Below, one piece after another: positions 1-11,251 of a stretch of 64,000 nucleotides of DNA. This stretch comes from Charina bottae (taxonomy: Eukaryota; Chordata; Lepidosauria; Squamata; Charinaidae), in NCBI GenBank assembly GCA_023362775.1, contig JALMGJ010000005.1, positions 69,174,963 to 69,238,962 of the forward strand. The letters run 5' to 3'. Position numbers and translations under genes: made by a program. The notes below the pieces were generated by a model that did not search any database, had not been told where the DNA came from, and saw only the letters and a program-made list of their open reading frames with translations. The stretch's first letter is position 1, and each line of letters opens with the position of its first letter.

Positions 1-333
1 TACCCCTCCACGGGTTACATCTTCTAATCTGCCTTCTTAGTTAGACAAAACCAAACAGCAGTTAATTGCATGAAATAATTGAGATATGTGATTTATTTTC
101 ATAAAGGAGGCATCTAGAAAGAATATAGTTTGTAGAAGAAGAGGTCCTGTTTGGTCATATTTGTAGAATCTCTTCTGCTCTCAAATACATTAGTGTTGAA
201 GTAATGAAATTTATGCAAGGAAAATCTAAGTCCAAGAAGCTTGCCAGTAAATTTAAAATGTACCTTATGTAAGAATGGTTTCAATTTTGCTTGTAGAGAG
301 ATGTAGCTAATGCCTTTTGTTTTTCTCAAACAG
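1..333 (+). other. KNDC1 intron (partial)
   Basis: AT-rich intron running into the acceptor at 331-333. I see no other coding exon or recognisable repeat here. Confidence 0.7.
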
Positions 334-504
334 CGTCTTAGCTGGAGACTGTCAAAAGGCACTGAAGCTATTGTACCCCAGTTGTATCATAAACCTGCAA
401 CAGAAGAATTCTCTGGCTTCTGCATCAAAATAACTGAGGCTCCATATTTCTTAACAGAATATACTGCACAACAACTTTGCTGTCAGCTGACACTATTAGA
501 ACAG
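334..504 (+). CDS. KNDC1: KNDC1 exon a (start of RasGEF domain)
   Basis: 57 codons, phase 0 at both ends. The acceptor is a T-rich tract ending in CAG at 331-333; the donor is GTAAAA at 505. It encodes the lead-in and the first RasGEF helix, ending LTLLEQ. Confidence 0.92.
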
Positions 505-3500
505 GTAAAATGGATTTTCTGTCACCATGGTTTTAGCATTATACTATTTAAATATTGCTATGCTGTAACACTCCAGTCGTATATAACAATATATTCAGAA
601 TGTGGAGAAACCACTGAATCCATTTTGAAAGACCAAACTACAGCTGTTATCAATAGCCTAATCTGCACTGGTTTTCTTCAGAGGTTGTCTGAGCTGGCTC
701 ACTGACCCCAAGGAGAAACCTCTTCATCTCGTATAAGGTTATTTAGAAGTACCTACTTTGAAATACTAGCTTTCCGTTGATGAAGAGATTAAGTATCTTG
801 GGTAGAATTTAAAGCAACAATGACCCCAAAATAATCAAATTAAGGTGTTGAGAGGCATTTACCGGAAGCCAAACTAGCCCTTTGTGGGGCCCAGAGAAAT
901 TGCTCTAAGAGGATGCTAAATACTTTCTCTCTGCAGAATGTCCACTTCCTATTTAATTTATCTTCTAGAAATAACACTGTTTAAAGTCAGAACAGGAAAC
1001 CTGGTAGGCACCAAGGCAGATGTCTCAGATCATGTTGATGCCGGTGGGCACTATTTTGCCTACCCATTCCAGAGTGCTTTGCCTCCTGATGAAGGGTCTT
1101 GGATCAGAAAATAAATATAAAAATCTCTCCATCACCACAAGCAGTGTGAAACACAAGAATCAAGATCTTAGGCCAGTGATGGCGAACCTATGACACACAT
1201 GTCAAAGGTGACACACCATGACATTTTGGGTGACACGCCAGCGTTCACCAACACCCGGCAACAACTATTCTCCCTGTTTGAGTTACCAAAGAAACTGAAC
1301 GAACAAAAGGCACTGCAATTCCCCCCCACCTATCTCCCCCCCATCTCTGCCCTTTTGGCCACCCAAAATTGGATTGTATTTTTTTAAAATAAATGAATAT
1401 GTAAAGAACTGTTCCTCTTTTGTCCGGGGGGGGGGGGGCGGGTGACACACCAGCAGAGTCAAGTTAGGCATTTTCCGAATTGTTTACATGTCGAGCCCAA
1501 AAGGTTCACCATCGCTGTCCTAGGCAGATATTTTTTTCATCTTTGGAATAATAGCAATATTGCTGTCAATTAGAGTAATCTAAGGCAATTGGGGGATTGA
1601 TTGAACACCATCCAGAGTTGGATTTCATTTGTTAATTTAATAATGTATTAGTATGGCATTTTATTTATTGTTATTTATTTTGATCTGGTGATAATGTAGT
1701 GAGTCAATTAGTTGGAGGCATATGAGTTTGTTAAATAAATGGAATAATTATAAGCACAGTTTTTTGTACCTGAAAACTTTCTTATGGCTTTAACAACTAA
1801 CAACTGACCCATTCTGGATAAAATTTGTTGTGCTGTGTGGACAATATCAACACAGTTTAGCTCTATCGCTGCTTTTCCCTCCTTCCTTTTCTGGCTCTTT
1901 ACATTACAGCAGGGCTTTCCAAACTGTGTGTCGCGATACAATACTGTGCCGCCTGGGGGCCCCAAGTGTGTCGCGTGACAACCCGGTGCTGCCGCTGCCC
2001 CTTCGAAAGGGCAGGCTCCAGGGCCCCCGAAAATGCCCTCGGTTCCGGCAGGGAGGCGAAAAGCCTCCCTGCGCGCCCGCACGCTGCCGGCACAGCTGAT
2101 GGGGGCTGGGGTGGAAATTCTCCCCACGCATCAGCTGAGCGGCAGAAAGCTCGGCAGTGTGCATGTGCGGGGAGGCTTTTCGCCTCCCTGCCGGAACCGA
2201 GGGCATTTTCGGGGTTCCCGGAGCCTGTTGTTTCGAAGGGCAGCCGCTGCCGCCACAGGCGGCAACCCAGAAGCACCCCCACTGGCACTTCTGGTTTTTG
2301 CGGGGCACTGGCTGCGGCGCTTCCGGGTTTTTGTGGGCCGGCCGTTGGTGTGTCACCAACGGCAAAAGTTTGGAAATCCCTGCATTACAGAATTGGAATA
2401 AGGATACAGCAGAGGAGAGTGTAGATTATGATAGTAAAAAAAATAGGGTCTTTTTTACTTATTGCAAAGAAAACCCCTATAGGAACACAGGCCTGATTAC
2501 TAGGATGAATCCTCCCGCCCATCAGTCAGTATCAAAAGTTTCTTTTTCTTTTTTGAATGACCATTGTGGAGCATGAGATCATAATGACCATTGTTAAAGT
2601 CAGGAGTCAGAATAGATCAAATTCAGAGACTTCTGTTCAAAGAGGGGTAACAGTTAGACTCACTGCACACTTTAAGACCACCCTAACCTGTGTGCTATTT
2701 TAACCTTATCCTGCAGAGAGGGGGACATTTTTCAGTCCGAACGTCAGCATGGGAACCATCTTGTGGATGGCATTGAGGAGCTGGATGGTGGTCAAAAAAC
2801 GATTTCTGCTTATTTTAAGCTACCTAATAAAACTGAAGTTGAAATTGTACCCTCAACCTTTTTCAGCTTAGGGAAGCACAATTTCTTCCCCAAATCAGTT
2901 TGTTGAACTTTAAGAAAAGTCCTATTCATATTCACTCGGGAAAAAAAATAATTATTTGGTGTAGCATATTCTGTGGTAAATATGTACAGTATCGTTGCCA
3001 GAATAAGGTTCCTAAATTTCAAATACTAAAATAATGCACTTTCAGATCTCTGGCCACACCCATGGCCACACCCAATCATCGAACACTGCGACTCCACCAA
3101 CCAATTTAGATGCATAAATACATTCAGTGGCCACAGTCACTCACAGTAGAGCAAGCAACTTTTTTACATGAACCTCCAGAATACTTCATGAGGAGCAATA
3201 ATCCCAGATTCCTTAAAAGAGAAGTGGTATATTGGGCTTGAAAGATATGAACAGCTATTAAAAGTAGAATCTCCTCAAGTTGCATTTGGCTCCTGTAGAC
3301 TACATGGACAGATTCACATTGTTTTCTTGGCAACAAAAATGGGCTTGTTGGCCATTCCCTTCTTTGGGTTTGTTTGTTTTTTACTGTCCAATCTAACTAG
3401 AAGCTCTAGTAGTTTCTGATGGTCTCCCATTTAAGTACTAATAAGATCTGAGCCTCCATAGCTTCAAAGCTGAAACAAGGCTTGCCGGATGCTGACTCCT

Positions 3501-6500
3501 ATTGGTGACATGCATTATTTATAGGAGTAGACTACTTCTGACCAGCTTTAGGCATTGGTGAATGAAACTGCTAAGGATCTTTCAGTTGGGCTCAGGACTA
3601 CTTTTTTTTTTTTTTTGCACTAAAATTGCTGTGATTGTTTTGTAGGATGACTTTTAATGGGTGAGAAATGGATGGAATGTAAAGAAATACCACTAATGCT
3701 TCTTGGTTTATTGGTATAATTGGTGTGTCTTTCTGGGTCATTTCTTAAGAGGCTATGTGAGTTTGGATTAGAAAATACAATAATGGAAGTGTGCAGAACA
3801 GAATATATAATACACAGCAATTTTATTTTATCTGTTTAGGAAATATTCCATAAATGTCACCCAGTGCATTTTCTAAATTCAAGACTGCTCGGAGTCAAAG
3901 ATAAAATTGTGCCTCTCCCAAAGTAAGTTTGCTATTTAGCTAACCCTCCTGATGAAAGTGGAAAACTGCTGATATGCCAGAATATTTAGCTTCGGCTTAG
4001 CTTTAATTAAAGGGGTAAAGCTATTATTTAGGAGTGCCTTCTTTTGATATGTGGTGACTGCAGAAACACTATGATATCTTTTCCTTCTTAGGTGGATTAA
4101 AAATGTGCAGAATAGAAGACAGTTTGTTTAATCAGAACCATGTGAACAAGTTTACCCCTAAGGCAGAGGTTCCCAAACTTTCTCAGTTAAGGAAGCCCCT
4201 AGCAGTTCCCAAACTAAGGGCCGTGGCGCCCTGGGGCGCCATAACAAACTCACTAACTGTTATTAAGTAGTAAAATATCCTGCGGTGCCCCTGTGAGTTC
4301 ACAGTATGAACTATATTTCCCTTCAGCCTCCCCAGATTGTTTTCCTAATAGAGGGACTCTTTCTGAGAAAGTAAGGGGTTTGGTTCAGATTTTGGAAAAC
4401 GTTCCGGTAAATTTCCAGACATGGCTACCCAGATAGTTTGAGATATTAGCCTAAAAAAAGAAGAGGGACTAATGAGAAATTTAGTGGTGTTACTGTTGTG
4501 GAGATGGATGGAAGTGGAAGGGCAGTTTAAACGATAAAAATGTATACAGAGCTACGTAAGATAGAGTGAGATAGGAACAATTTTTAGAAGTCTAGTTTTA
4601 TTCCTGGCATCATCTGGGCTATTAAGGCAGGCAAATCAAAGACTGCAGAACTTGAGGACATTAACCATGTTCTCCAAGGCACTTGCTTGGTGCTTAGCCT
4701 TGTGCTTGCCAGTTATAAAACGTTGTGAAAATAATGTTTTTCCTGCAAATCTAGGTAGGTCATATCTTTGAGCTTTGATCCTATATCCCTTGAGATTGGA
4801 GATAAATACAGTCCCATTCATTGCTTTCCTTGCAGTGAGTTGTATTAGCTTTTGCATACTTAGACTTTGTCTGTAAGTTTTGTAAATCTTTGTTCTCTTT
4901 TACAGGGCTTCTTCCTCTGACCTGTCATCTACTCCAGCCTATAACCTTTTTGTGAAAAACTGTATCCAAGATGATTACCTCCTGCAGCTTTTAAAATATG
5001 CAGATAATGTCAGTACCTGGGTTGCTGCTGAAATTGTCACCAGCTACAGTTCTAAGGTATGAATTCCTGTTTCATGAATGCGTATATCTTTGGTGTCTAT
5101 TGTCTGACACAGTTTCTTTGAATGTCTCTAAATACAGCTCCATTGCTTGCAGATACTGAAAGGGGATAAGTGCTTAATTGTTTACAAGAATATAGACTCT
5201 GAACCCTGATATTTTATGCCTATTAAATATTGTATTATTAGATATTATAATTTGCATGCTATATATTTTATTGCACCATGATATGTTAATTTTAATGCAC
5301 CAGGATAACTCATTGTTTAATTTTGTTTTCATATGTTAATAGATTTTATAGTTTAATTATTTAGTTTTATAGAGTTTATAGATTTAATTTCATAATTTGC
5401 ATGGATGCTTTTTATTGTATTTTATTATATTTTATCTTGCTATATTCTGGTCATTAACCAAAATAAAGTCTCTCTCTCCCCCCTTCTCAGAAGTGCACAT
5501 GATTATTACTTAGTAACCAGAAAATTACTGGAAAGCACAGTTTTTATAGTTAAGTAATAAGTCTGATAAAGAAGAGTTTCACGGGGAAAAAACATAGAAT
5601 ATGTGCTTTGTGGTTTCAGCAAACAAAACAATTATAGTAATATATTTAATCTGACACCAAATCCCCATTTTAGCCAGCATTTTGTTTTGGTTGCTGATGG
5701 ACAATGAATTTCATCACATTTAGCTAGCTGGAATTGAAAGCATTTAGCTATTTCCACTTGTCTTCATATAATAATTGTGTTCTCCCCAACTGTATAGCAA
5801 TAATTGGAGTGTTTCCTAGAAACTTGGTTTGTCACTGAGTGTTGGGCTTTCCAAGCATGGGTTACACACATTGGCACAGAATAGTGATAAATATTATAAA
5901 AGATGTACTCTATTTGTTCTCCAGGTGCAGATGAATTTAGTATCAAAATTTCTGTTCATTGCAAAGTGTTGCTACAAACAAAGAAATTTTGCCACTGCAA
6001 TGCAAATCCTAAGAGGCCTGGAAAATCTCATTGTCAGACAATTGCCTGTGAGTACAGTGCATACAGTATTTATTAGCAGTTTATACAGGCAATGTACTTC
6101 TTTATAATAATTGGAGCATGCAAACAATGTGTTCCACTTGTAATATTCAGAAGACTAAAATTTATTTTTATTTCTGTTAAGACTTGGAAAAGCTTGCCTT
6201 CTAAAGTTTCTGACATACTGGAAGAACTGAAGGCTGTAGAGGTACAGTAAAAACTAAGCTCTTTTATCTGCATTGTGAATGGAAATAGGGGCTGTTCCTC
6301 AGAAATTTTTGGAGCACAGGCAAGTTGTTTGGTTGCTGGCAAGCCTGGGAACATGGATTTTTTTCTGTATGAGATGGTCAAAGGCCCAACATGCTATAAT
6401 CTTTGCTTAATACTGAGCCCCCTACAAGCTGTGGCACCACAAGCATATTCTCAGTTTGTGGGCCATGGCTATGCAGTTGACTGTGGATGACTTGCCTAAG

Positions 6501-9261
6501 CACACCCACCCACACCCAATCTACAGGTAAAAAAAGGTAAAGGTTCCCCCCGCACATTTGTGCAGTCGTGTCCGACTCTAGGGGCCGGTGCTCATCTCCG
6601 TTTGTTAGCCGAAGAGCCAGCGTTGTCCGAAGACGCTTCCACGGTCATGTGGCCGCATGACGGGCGCGGAACGCTGTTACCTACCCACCGAAGTGGTACC
6701 TATTCATCTACTTGCATTTGCATGCTTTCGAATTGCTAGGTTGGCAAGAGCTGGGGCGAGTGCGGGAGCTCACTCCGCACGCAGGGCTAGGGATTCGAAC
6801 CTCCGAACTTGCGATTTTCCGATCAACAAGCCTGGCGTCTTACCCGCTGAGCCACCACGCCCCCAATCTACAGGAGTAGGCACTAATTAATGGGTTAAGC
6901 AGATCGTCTCCTGGTGCATCTGAGCAGGCATGGAAGCTCTAGGCCAACATGTTCCTTCATCAAGTGTGAGACAGTATTATTGAAGATCATTTCAACTTCT
7001 CCCAGCTTAGACTGGACTGGAGATGCTAAAAAGGAGCACATGCTCTGTGCCTTCCTTTATGCATACGCTTCTCTTCTCCACGACAGTATTCCCCTTCCAA
7101 GCCAATCTAGCTGGAATAAATACATCAATGTGTCTATTTTCTAGAAACGGGGGGGGGGGGGGGAAGCTGTTGAAAATTTGGAAGCAGTGAAGCAGTAGAG
7201 CTTACTTACTTTTTCTACATTTGTATTCAAACCTTCCTCCAAGGATTTCAGGGCAGCTTTACAGAGAAACGGTTCCCAAACCAGAGACAAATTTAAGGCT
7301 GAGTAGAAAATTGAACAAGATCTTTCTGATCAAGGGCTGACATTCCGCCTGTTCTACAGGCTGGCTTGCCTTCCCTGGAAATCTTGTCCCCATCTGCTCC
7401 GCTTAATGGTTTATCACCCCCTTAGGCCAATTAAGCTCCAAACTACTTCTTGTAAATGTCATAATCATGGCCTCTCTGACAGTGGGTGAATGAAGAATTG
7501 GAAGGCTGTTGGTTGTTTTTTTTAAAAAAAACTGCTCTCCTATAAACATGAGGATAAACACAAATTGAATGATCCTTTAGCTTGTTTCCATTTCCCTCAC
7601 ATTCTGCCTTTTTATATGCAGCTGTAACATTTCAGATTTAGTTGCAGAAGCTGAAGAATGTTGAATTATTTTTCTCTAGCTCCGGCATTGTGGAATGAGA
7701 ACATTTTTAAACACTTACTTTTGATACATATAATGTCTTATTTTTATTAAAAGTAAATCTATCAATGTCTTCTGCTTTTAGCAATAAGAAAATGACTTAG
7801 CAGTAGTACAAACGAATGTGTATATATGTACAGTATGTATGTATGTATGTATGTATACAGGTAGTCCTCACTTAAAAACCACAATTGAGACCAGAATTTC
7901 AGTTGCTAAGCGAAGCGGTCATTAAGCGAATCCAAGCCTATTTTATGACATTTTTTGCAGCAGTCATTAAGTGAATCACCCCAGGAGTTAAGCGAACCAC
8001 GTGGTCATTAAGTGAATCACGCAGTTCCCCATTGATTTTGCTTGCCATAAACCGTCCAGGAAGTTTGAAAATGGCGATCTCGTGACCATGGGACACTGCA
8101 ATGATCATAAATACAAACCGGTTGCCATGCGCCCAAATCATGATCACATGATTGTGGGGACGCTGCAACAGTTGTGTGAGGACCGGTCCTAAGTCTGTTT
8201 TTTTCAGCACCATTGTAAGTCCAAACTGTCACTAAATGAATGGTTGTTAAGCGAGAACTACCTGTAAGTAAGTGATAGGCAGTATTTGCTCCTCCAAAGA
8301 TCTGGAACACTTGTATCTCCCTGGAGGGTTTAGCAAAGGGCTTTCCAAGACAAATAACATTTTGCAATTTCTCTTTATATTCTCCAGCATTGAAATCTGG
8401 CATAAAAATCCATGTCCATGAATAAGACATTATTATACATTATTTACATTATATATTATACAATGTATAATATGCATTATTTTATAATATATATTATTTT
8501 TTCCCAAATCCAAGTCCTTTCTCCTTAAATATTTTTAATACCAAAAATGTTTATTACAACATAACAAAGACTTTGCCATCAATGGTTATGCCCTGTTCTA
8601 ACATGTCTGTCTGCATGAATTATATTAGGTATTTTTAAAAAGTGACAGCTTGTGTTTAATGGAAGGAGAAAGGTTTAAAACATCTCCAACAATTCCATCA
8701 GCTCACATACTGGCCATGCACATTCAGCAGCTTGAAACTGGAGGATTTACGATGCGGAACGGCACATATAAGTGGACTAAACTTAGGTAATGTTTTTATG
8801 GCATGGAATTCATTAAAGTGGAATACAGTCTTGCCGGTTAATACAGAACAATAACTTTAAAAGAACATATTCAGTGTATTAATTTATGAAATGTTTAAAG
8901 GCAAGAGAAATTGAATGTTTTGATTATTTATTGTAGAACATTTTATGTACATTTGTTGAAAAAAATATTTGAACATTAAGCACCTAACACAGTATTTATT
9001 TCTCCTATTTCTTTCATCTTTTCTCTTTTCAGAAATATTGCAAAAGTTGTAAGCCAAGTTCAAGCATTTCAAGAAAACCCCTACGTATTCCCACCAGATC
9101 GCCAGTTACAAGGTTTCTTAAGACAAAGAATAGCTTTTCTTAATGATGCAGACATCTTTGCATTAGCAGCTGATAATTACGCCAACTTTCATCAGAAACC
9201 TGAAAAGCAATCCCGAAAAATTCAAGATGCATTACAGAGGATGAAAGCAATGTTTCAGTAA
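334..9261 (+). CDS. KNDC1: KNDC1, C-terminal RasGEF part (7 exons, 5' end outside window)
   Basis: Join 334-504, 3840-3922, 4906-5056, 5925-6047, 6182-6241, 8629-8786 and 9033-9261. All junctions are GT-AG and the phases agree, giving 324 residues and a TAA stop at 9259-9261. The peptide is the catalytic RasGEF (CDC25-type) domain and tail: LTEYTAQQLCCQLTLLEQ opens the domain, EIFHKCHPVHFLN follows, then VSTWVAAEIVTSYSSK, NFATAMQILRGLENL, and the end KIQDALQRMKAMFQ. KNDC1 (v-KIND/RasGEF2) has two KIND domains, a RasGEF-N and a C-terminal RasGEF; it is a neuronal dendritic Ras exchange factor. Only its last fifth or so is here. Assignment rests on recalled similarity to the vertebrate KNDC1 C-terminus and on VENTX and miR-202 downstream, as in human. 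No frameshift or stop is seen, so the gene looks functional. Confidence 0.93.
1174..1517. mobile_element. hAT-type non-autonomous DNA transposon (CAGTGATGGCGAACC termini)
   Basis: The left end is CAGTGATGGCGAACCTATG; the right end is the imperfect inverse, AAAAGGTTCACCATCGCTG. Flanking 8-bp duplications are TCTTAGGC (1166-1173) and TCCTAGGC (1518-1525), one mismatch. The size and ends fit a Charlie-like hAT relic with no transposase. The interior has a long G run near 1427. Confidence 0.85.
1910..2382. mobile_element. hAT foldback MITE, TGTGTCGC family, copy 1
   Basis: Ends are CAGGGCTTTCCAAACTGTG and the inverse, AAAGTTTGGAAATCCCTG. The 8-bp target duplication CATTACAG is perfect (1902-1909, 2383-2390). 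The GC-rich interior is itself a long imperfect foldback: a segment with CTCGGTTCCGGCAGGGAGGC near 2038 recurs inverted near 2181. There is no transposase. Confidence 0.9.
3412..3478 (-). repeat. 5S rRNA-derived SINE fragment
   Basis: GGTCTCCCATTTAAGTACTA followed by a CTCCATAGCTTC block matches, on the minus strand, the internal promoter part of vertebrate 5S rRNA. It is too short and diverged for a 5S gene, so a 5S-derived SINE piece fits best. Confidence 0.55.
3840..3922 (+). CDS. KNDC1: KNDC1 exon b
   Basis: 83 nt; acceptor TCTGTTTAG, donor GTAAGT at 3923. It reads EIFHKCHPVHFLNSRLLG and onward, the typical second block of RasGEF domains. It ends two bases into a Lys codon completed by the next exon. 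Confidence 0.92.
3923..4905 (+). other. KNDC1 intron
   Basis: Mostly unique AT-rich sequence. At 4164-4400 a CAGAGGTTCCCAAACTTT end followed by GGGGCGCCATAAC-type sequence looks like one end of an old hAT element. I could not find the other end. Confidence 0.5.
4906..5056 (+). CDS. KNDC1: KNDC1 exon c
   Basis: 151 nt; acceptor CTCTTTTACAG, donor GTATGA at 5057. It encodes a Ser-rich linker and then DDYLLQLLKYADNVSTWVA, the RasGEF core that includes the W-V-A-E-I-V block. Confidence 0.92.
5057..5924 (+). other. KNDC1 intron
   Basis: AT-rich. A T/A-rich low-complexity stretch lies at 5220-5470, ending in CCAAAATAAAGTCTCTCTC; it may be a decayed LINE tail. Nothing else recognised. Confidence 0.45.
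5925..6047 (+). CDS. KNDC1: KNDC1 exon d
   Basis: 41 codons, phase 0; acceptor TTGTTCTCCAG, donor GTGAGT at 6048. It includes SKFLFIAKCCYKQRNFATAM, the conserved helix of RasGEFs that precedes the helical hairpin. Confidence 0.93.
6182..6241 (+). CDS. KNDC1: KNDC1 exon e (20 codons)
   Basis: A 60-nt exon; acceptor TTCTGTTAAG, donor GTACAG at 6242. It reads TWKSLPSKVSDILEELKAVE. Both flanking exons join in frame. Confidence 0.9.
6528..6861 (-). mobile_element. Squam1/Sauria-type tRNA-derived SINE
   Basis: Near full-length copy on the minus strand in the intron between KNDC1 exons e and f. The tRNA-like head (box B type GGTTCGAATCCCTAG, read on minus) is at the right end and the GGTAAAGGTTCC tail at the left. 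A 13-bp duplication CCCAATCTACAGG flanks it (6515-6527, 6862-6874), as expected for LINE-driven insertion. Confidence 0.88.
7830..7857. repeat. (GTAT)n microsatellite
   Basis: About six GTAT units directly next to the left end of a DNA transposon. A G run also occurs at 7147-7163 in the same intron. Confidence 0.8.
7858..8264. mobile_element. Tc1/mariner-like non-autonomous element (CAGGTAGTCCTC ends), copy 1
   Basis: Inverted termini CAGGTAGTCCTCACTTA and, inverted at the right end, CAGGTAGTTCTCGCTTAA, flanked by TA on both sides (7856-7857, 8265-8266). The interior repeats short TTAAGCGAA / ATTAAGTGAATC phrases. TA target sites suggest a mariner/Tigger-type origin; the exact family is inference. 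Confidence 0.7.
8629..8786 (+). CDS. KNDC1: KNDC1 exon f
   Basis: 158 nt; acceptor ATTATATTAG, donor GTAATG at 8787. It contains IPSAHILAMHIQQLETGGF, the late RasGEF block, and ends two bases into an Arg codon. Confidence 0.92.
9033..9261 (+). CDS. KNDC1: KNDC1 last coding exon and stop
   Basis: The acceptor is CTCTTTTCAG at 9023-9032. The exon starts with the third base of the split Arg codon, reads NIAKVVSQVQAFQENPYVF and ends with TAA at 9259-9261. The basic tail after the GEF fold (KQSRKIQDALQRMKAM) is the normal KNDC1 C-terminus. Confidence 0.93.
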
Positions 9262-9870
9262 CTGTTTATATATCTCTTGAGCAATTTTTATTTAAAGAAA
9301 CATATTCCTGGGCCAGTTACTAGATAGCTACATGTGTGAAATTGTGTTTACTATGCAATGCAACCCTATGCAGATATAACTATTGTCATTTTAGCTTATT
9401 CCTTGCTATGGATACATAAAATTAAGTATTAGAGAATAATTCCCATTTTGAAAACAATATTGAGATTTGCATTCGGCTTAATTTCTGTTTGGAACTGCCA
9501 AACTCTTGGTAGCATACGCAAGATTCCTGCTGTTAGTTTCTTCATTTAATAATAAGTTAGCTTCAGATGAACTTATTAAAGGTGTGTAAAGAAATTAATA
9601 CTAAATCCTTTCCCACCTTTAATTTATCTTGAAGTAGAGGTTATAGAAAAAGATTAAATCTGAGTATATCTTGTCAGAAGACCCAGTTTTTCATGAATAT
9701 TTCACATATCTTAACAGAAAATTTCAGTACAATTAAATTTGGAGAAATGGGGACATCCATAGGGGGGATCTAAAAAGCCAAGTTGGTGGTTGGAACCGCC
9801 CAATCAAAGCCCTGCTCCTTTTTAACGTGTGTTGCATATGTGATGCACAAAAGGGGGCAGGTTTGGATTG

Positions 9871-9960
9871 TAATTTTGTAAACCGCCCAGAGTCCCCTAT
9901 TTGGGGAGATGGGCGGGGATTAAATAAATAAATAGATTGATTGATTGATTGATTGATTGT
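9871..9960 (+). repeat. LINE 3' tail (CR1/L2-like) with ATTG/AAAT repeat
   Basis: TTGTAAACCGCCCAGAGTCC, then GGGGAGATGGGCGG and an AAAT-type tail that becomes (GATT)n. The same CCGCCCAGAGTC...GGGCGG phrase recurs at 13476, 23805 and 47711, so it is a dispersed LINE or LINE-mobilised 3' end. Confidence 0.6.
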
Positions 9961-10981
9961 GTGGCTGCCAGCTTGAGTTTCTTGACTCCCCTTTGGAGAT
10001 CCCTGCCCAGAAACTCATTTCACTGCTAACTGATCACCAAATTAAACAGATTCAAAAATGGAACTGGTCCTGCCAGTATTTTTTCCAATAACGCTTGATT
10101 CCTCAGATTTCATAAAGGTCTCACATAGCTCAATCCACTGATGTTTGGATGGGAAGAAGTGCTGCTCCTCCATATAGAGAAAGAGGTTTTGAAAACGCTG
10201 GTCCAGTTTGGTGCTGGCTTTCAGAGAACTTTACTTCCATTGTTCAAATACAGAAAGGCAGCCCTTTTCTAACCAAAGAAAGTGTTTTAACTATTTTGGA
10301 ACCCACCATTTTTTTCTTATTCCTGAACTGCAGAGAGAGAAAGGGAGAGAAATTGCCTGTGTAGCTCTTTAATTGGGCTACCAGATCTGGATAGCAAAAA
10401 TCCAATGACTACTAGAAGTCATCTGGATTTTTGCTGTTAGTCCTAATAGTTCATCTTTTCCCACTCTAGCTGCTGCATTTAGCACTTTCTTTCCTAAGAA
10501 TCTTGTCATGAGGAAGAAACCACAGAGGGCAGGCCTAGAAAAGTAAAAAAAAAAATTCTGCTGCATGTTGTCTGTAGTTTCTGCTTGAAAAATCTATTGC
10601 AGACAACACTGCCCATGGGATAAGATCATTGAACATCTCCATAGCCAACATCTCTTACTAGGTGGCCAAGGGAGAAACTGGAGACAAAGGTTGGCAACAT
10701 TCAAAATGACAAGCCCTGGATGTAGCCCATAGGCAACCAGTTTAGACCAATGATGACCTGATAGGCCTTACCCTGATTATGTGGGTTCCTTGCTCCAATT
10801 TAGGTGTGGACATACCAAATTCAAAATGCAACCCCACAATGGCCATATAACTTGGGTCCTTAATCAAAAAGAAGTACATTGATCTTGCAGCTGAAGGTGT
10901 GGACAACTAAAGTCCTTGGTCTGATAACTTGGAGGACAACCATTGAAAGTTCTTGCTTGCTGCTTGGGAGAGAGAGTAGAA

Positions 10982-11251
10982 CAGAGCTTTCCAAACTCTG
11001 TGTGGCGACACAAAAGTGTGTCGCCACACACAGTCTGGTGTGTCGCCACACAACCCGGAAGCGCTGATCATCATCAGCGCTTCCGGGTTTTCCCGTGGCG
11101 ACACACCAACGGCGGCGCGCAAAAACCGAAAGCAGCAGCAGTGCTTCCGGGTTTTTGCGCGCTGCCGCAACGGCGGCACTTCCGGGTTTTCCCATGGCGA
11201 CACACCAATGGTAGTTGGTGTGTCGCCGTGGGAAAACTTTGGAAAGCCCTG
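10982..11251. mobile_element. hAT foldback MITE, TGTGTCGC family, copy 2
   Basis: Ends CAGAGCTTTCCAAACTCTG and AAACTTTGGAAAGCCCTG; perfect 8-bp duplication GAGTAGAA (10974-10981, 11252-11259). The interior alternates GTGTGTCGCCAC and GCGCTTCCGGGTTTT phrases in both orientations. It lies in the KNDC1 3' flank. Confidence 0.9.

Larger units (their letters stand above)
505..3839 (+). other. KNDC1 intron with two hAT insertions
   Basis: Apart from the two hAT elements and the 5S-like SINE piece listed separately, this intron is AT-rich unique sequence with a poly-T run near 3601. The short open frames at 1190-2576 lie inside the hAT elements and are not genes. Confidence 0.8.

Noticed and set aside
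1899..2576. Overlapping 120-153 codon frames on both strands
   Set aside because: They span the copy-1 hAT foldback element; mirrored frames reflect its inverted interior.
5829..6107. Single 92-codon frame starting MSLSVGLSKHG
   Set aside because: Only 5925-6047 is coding (KNDC1 exon d); the rest is intron read-through.
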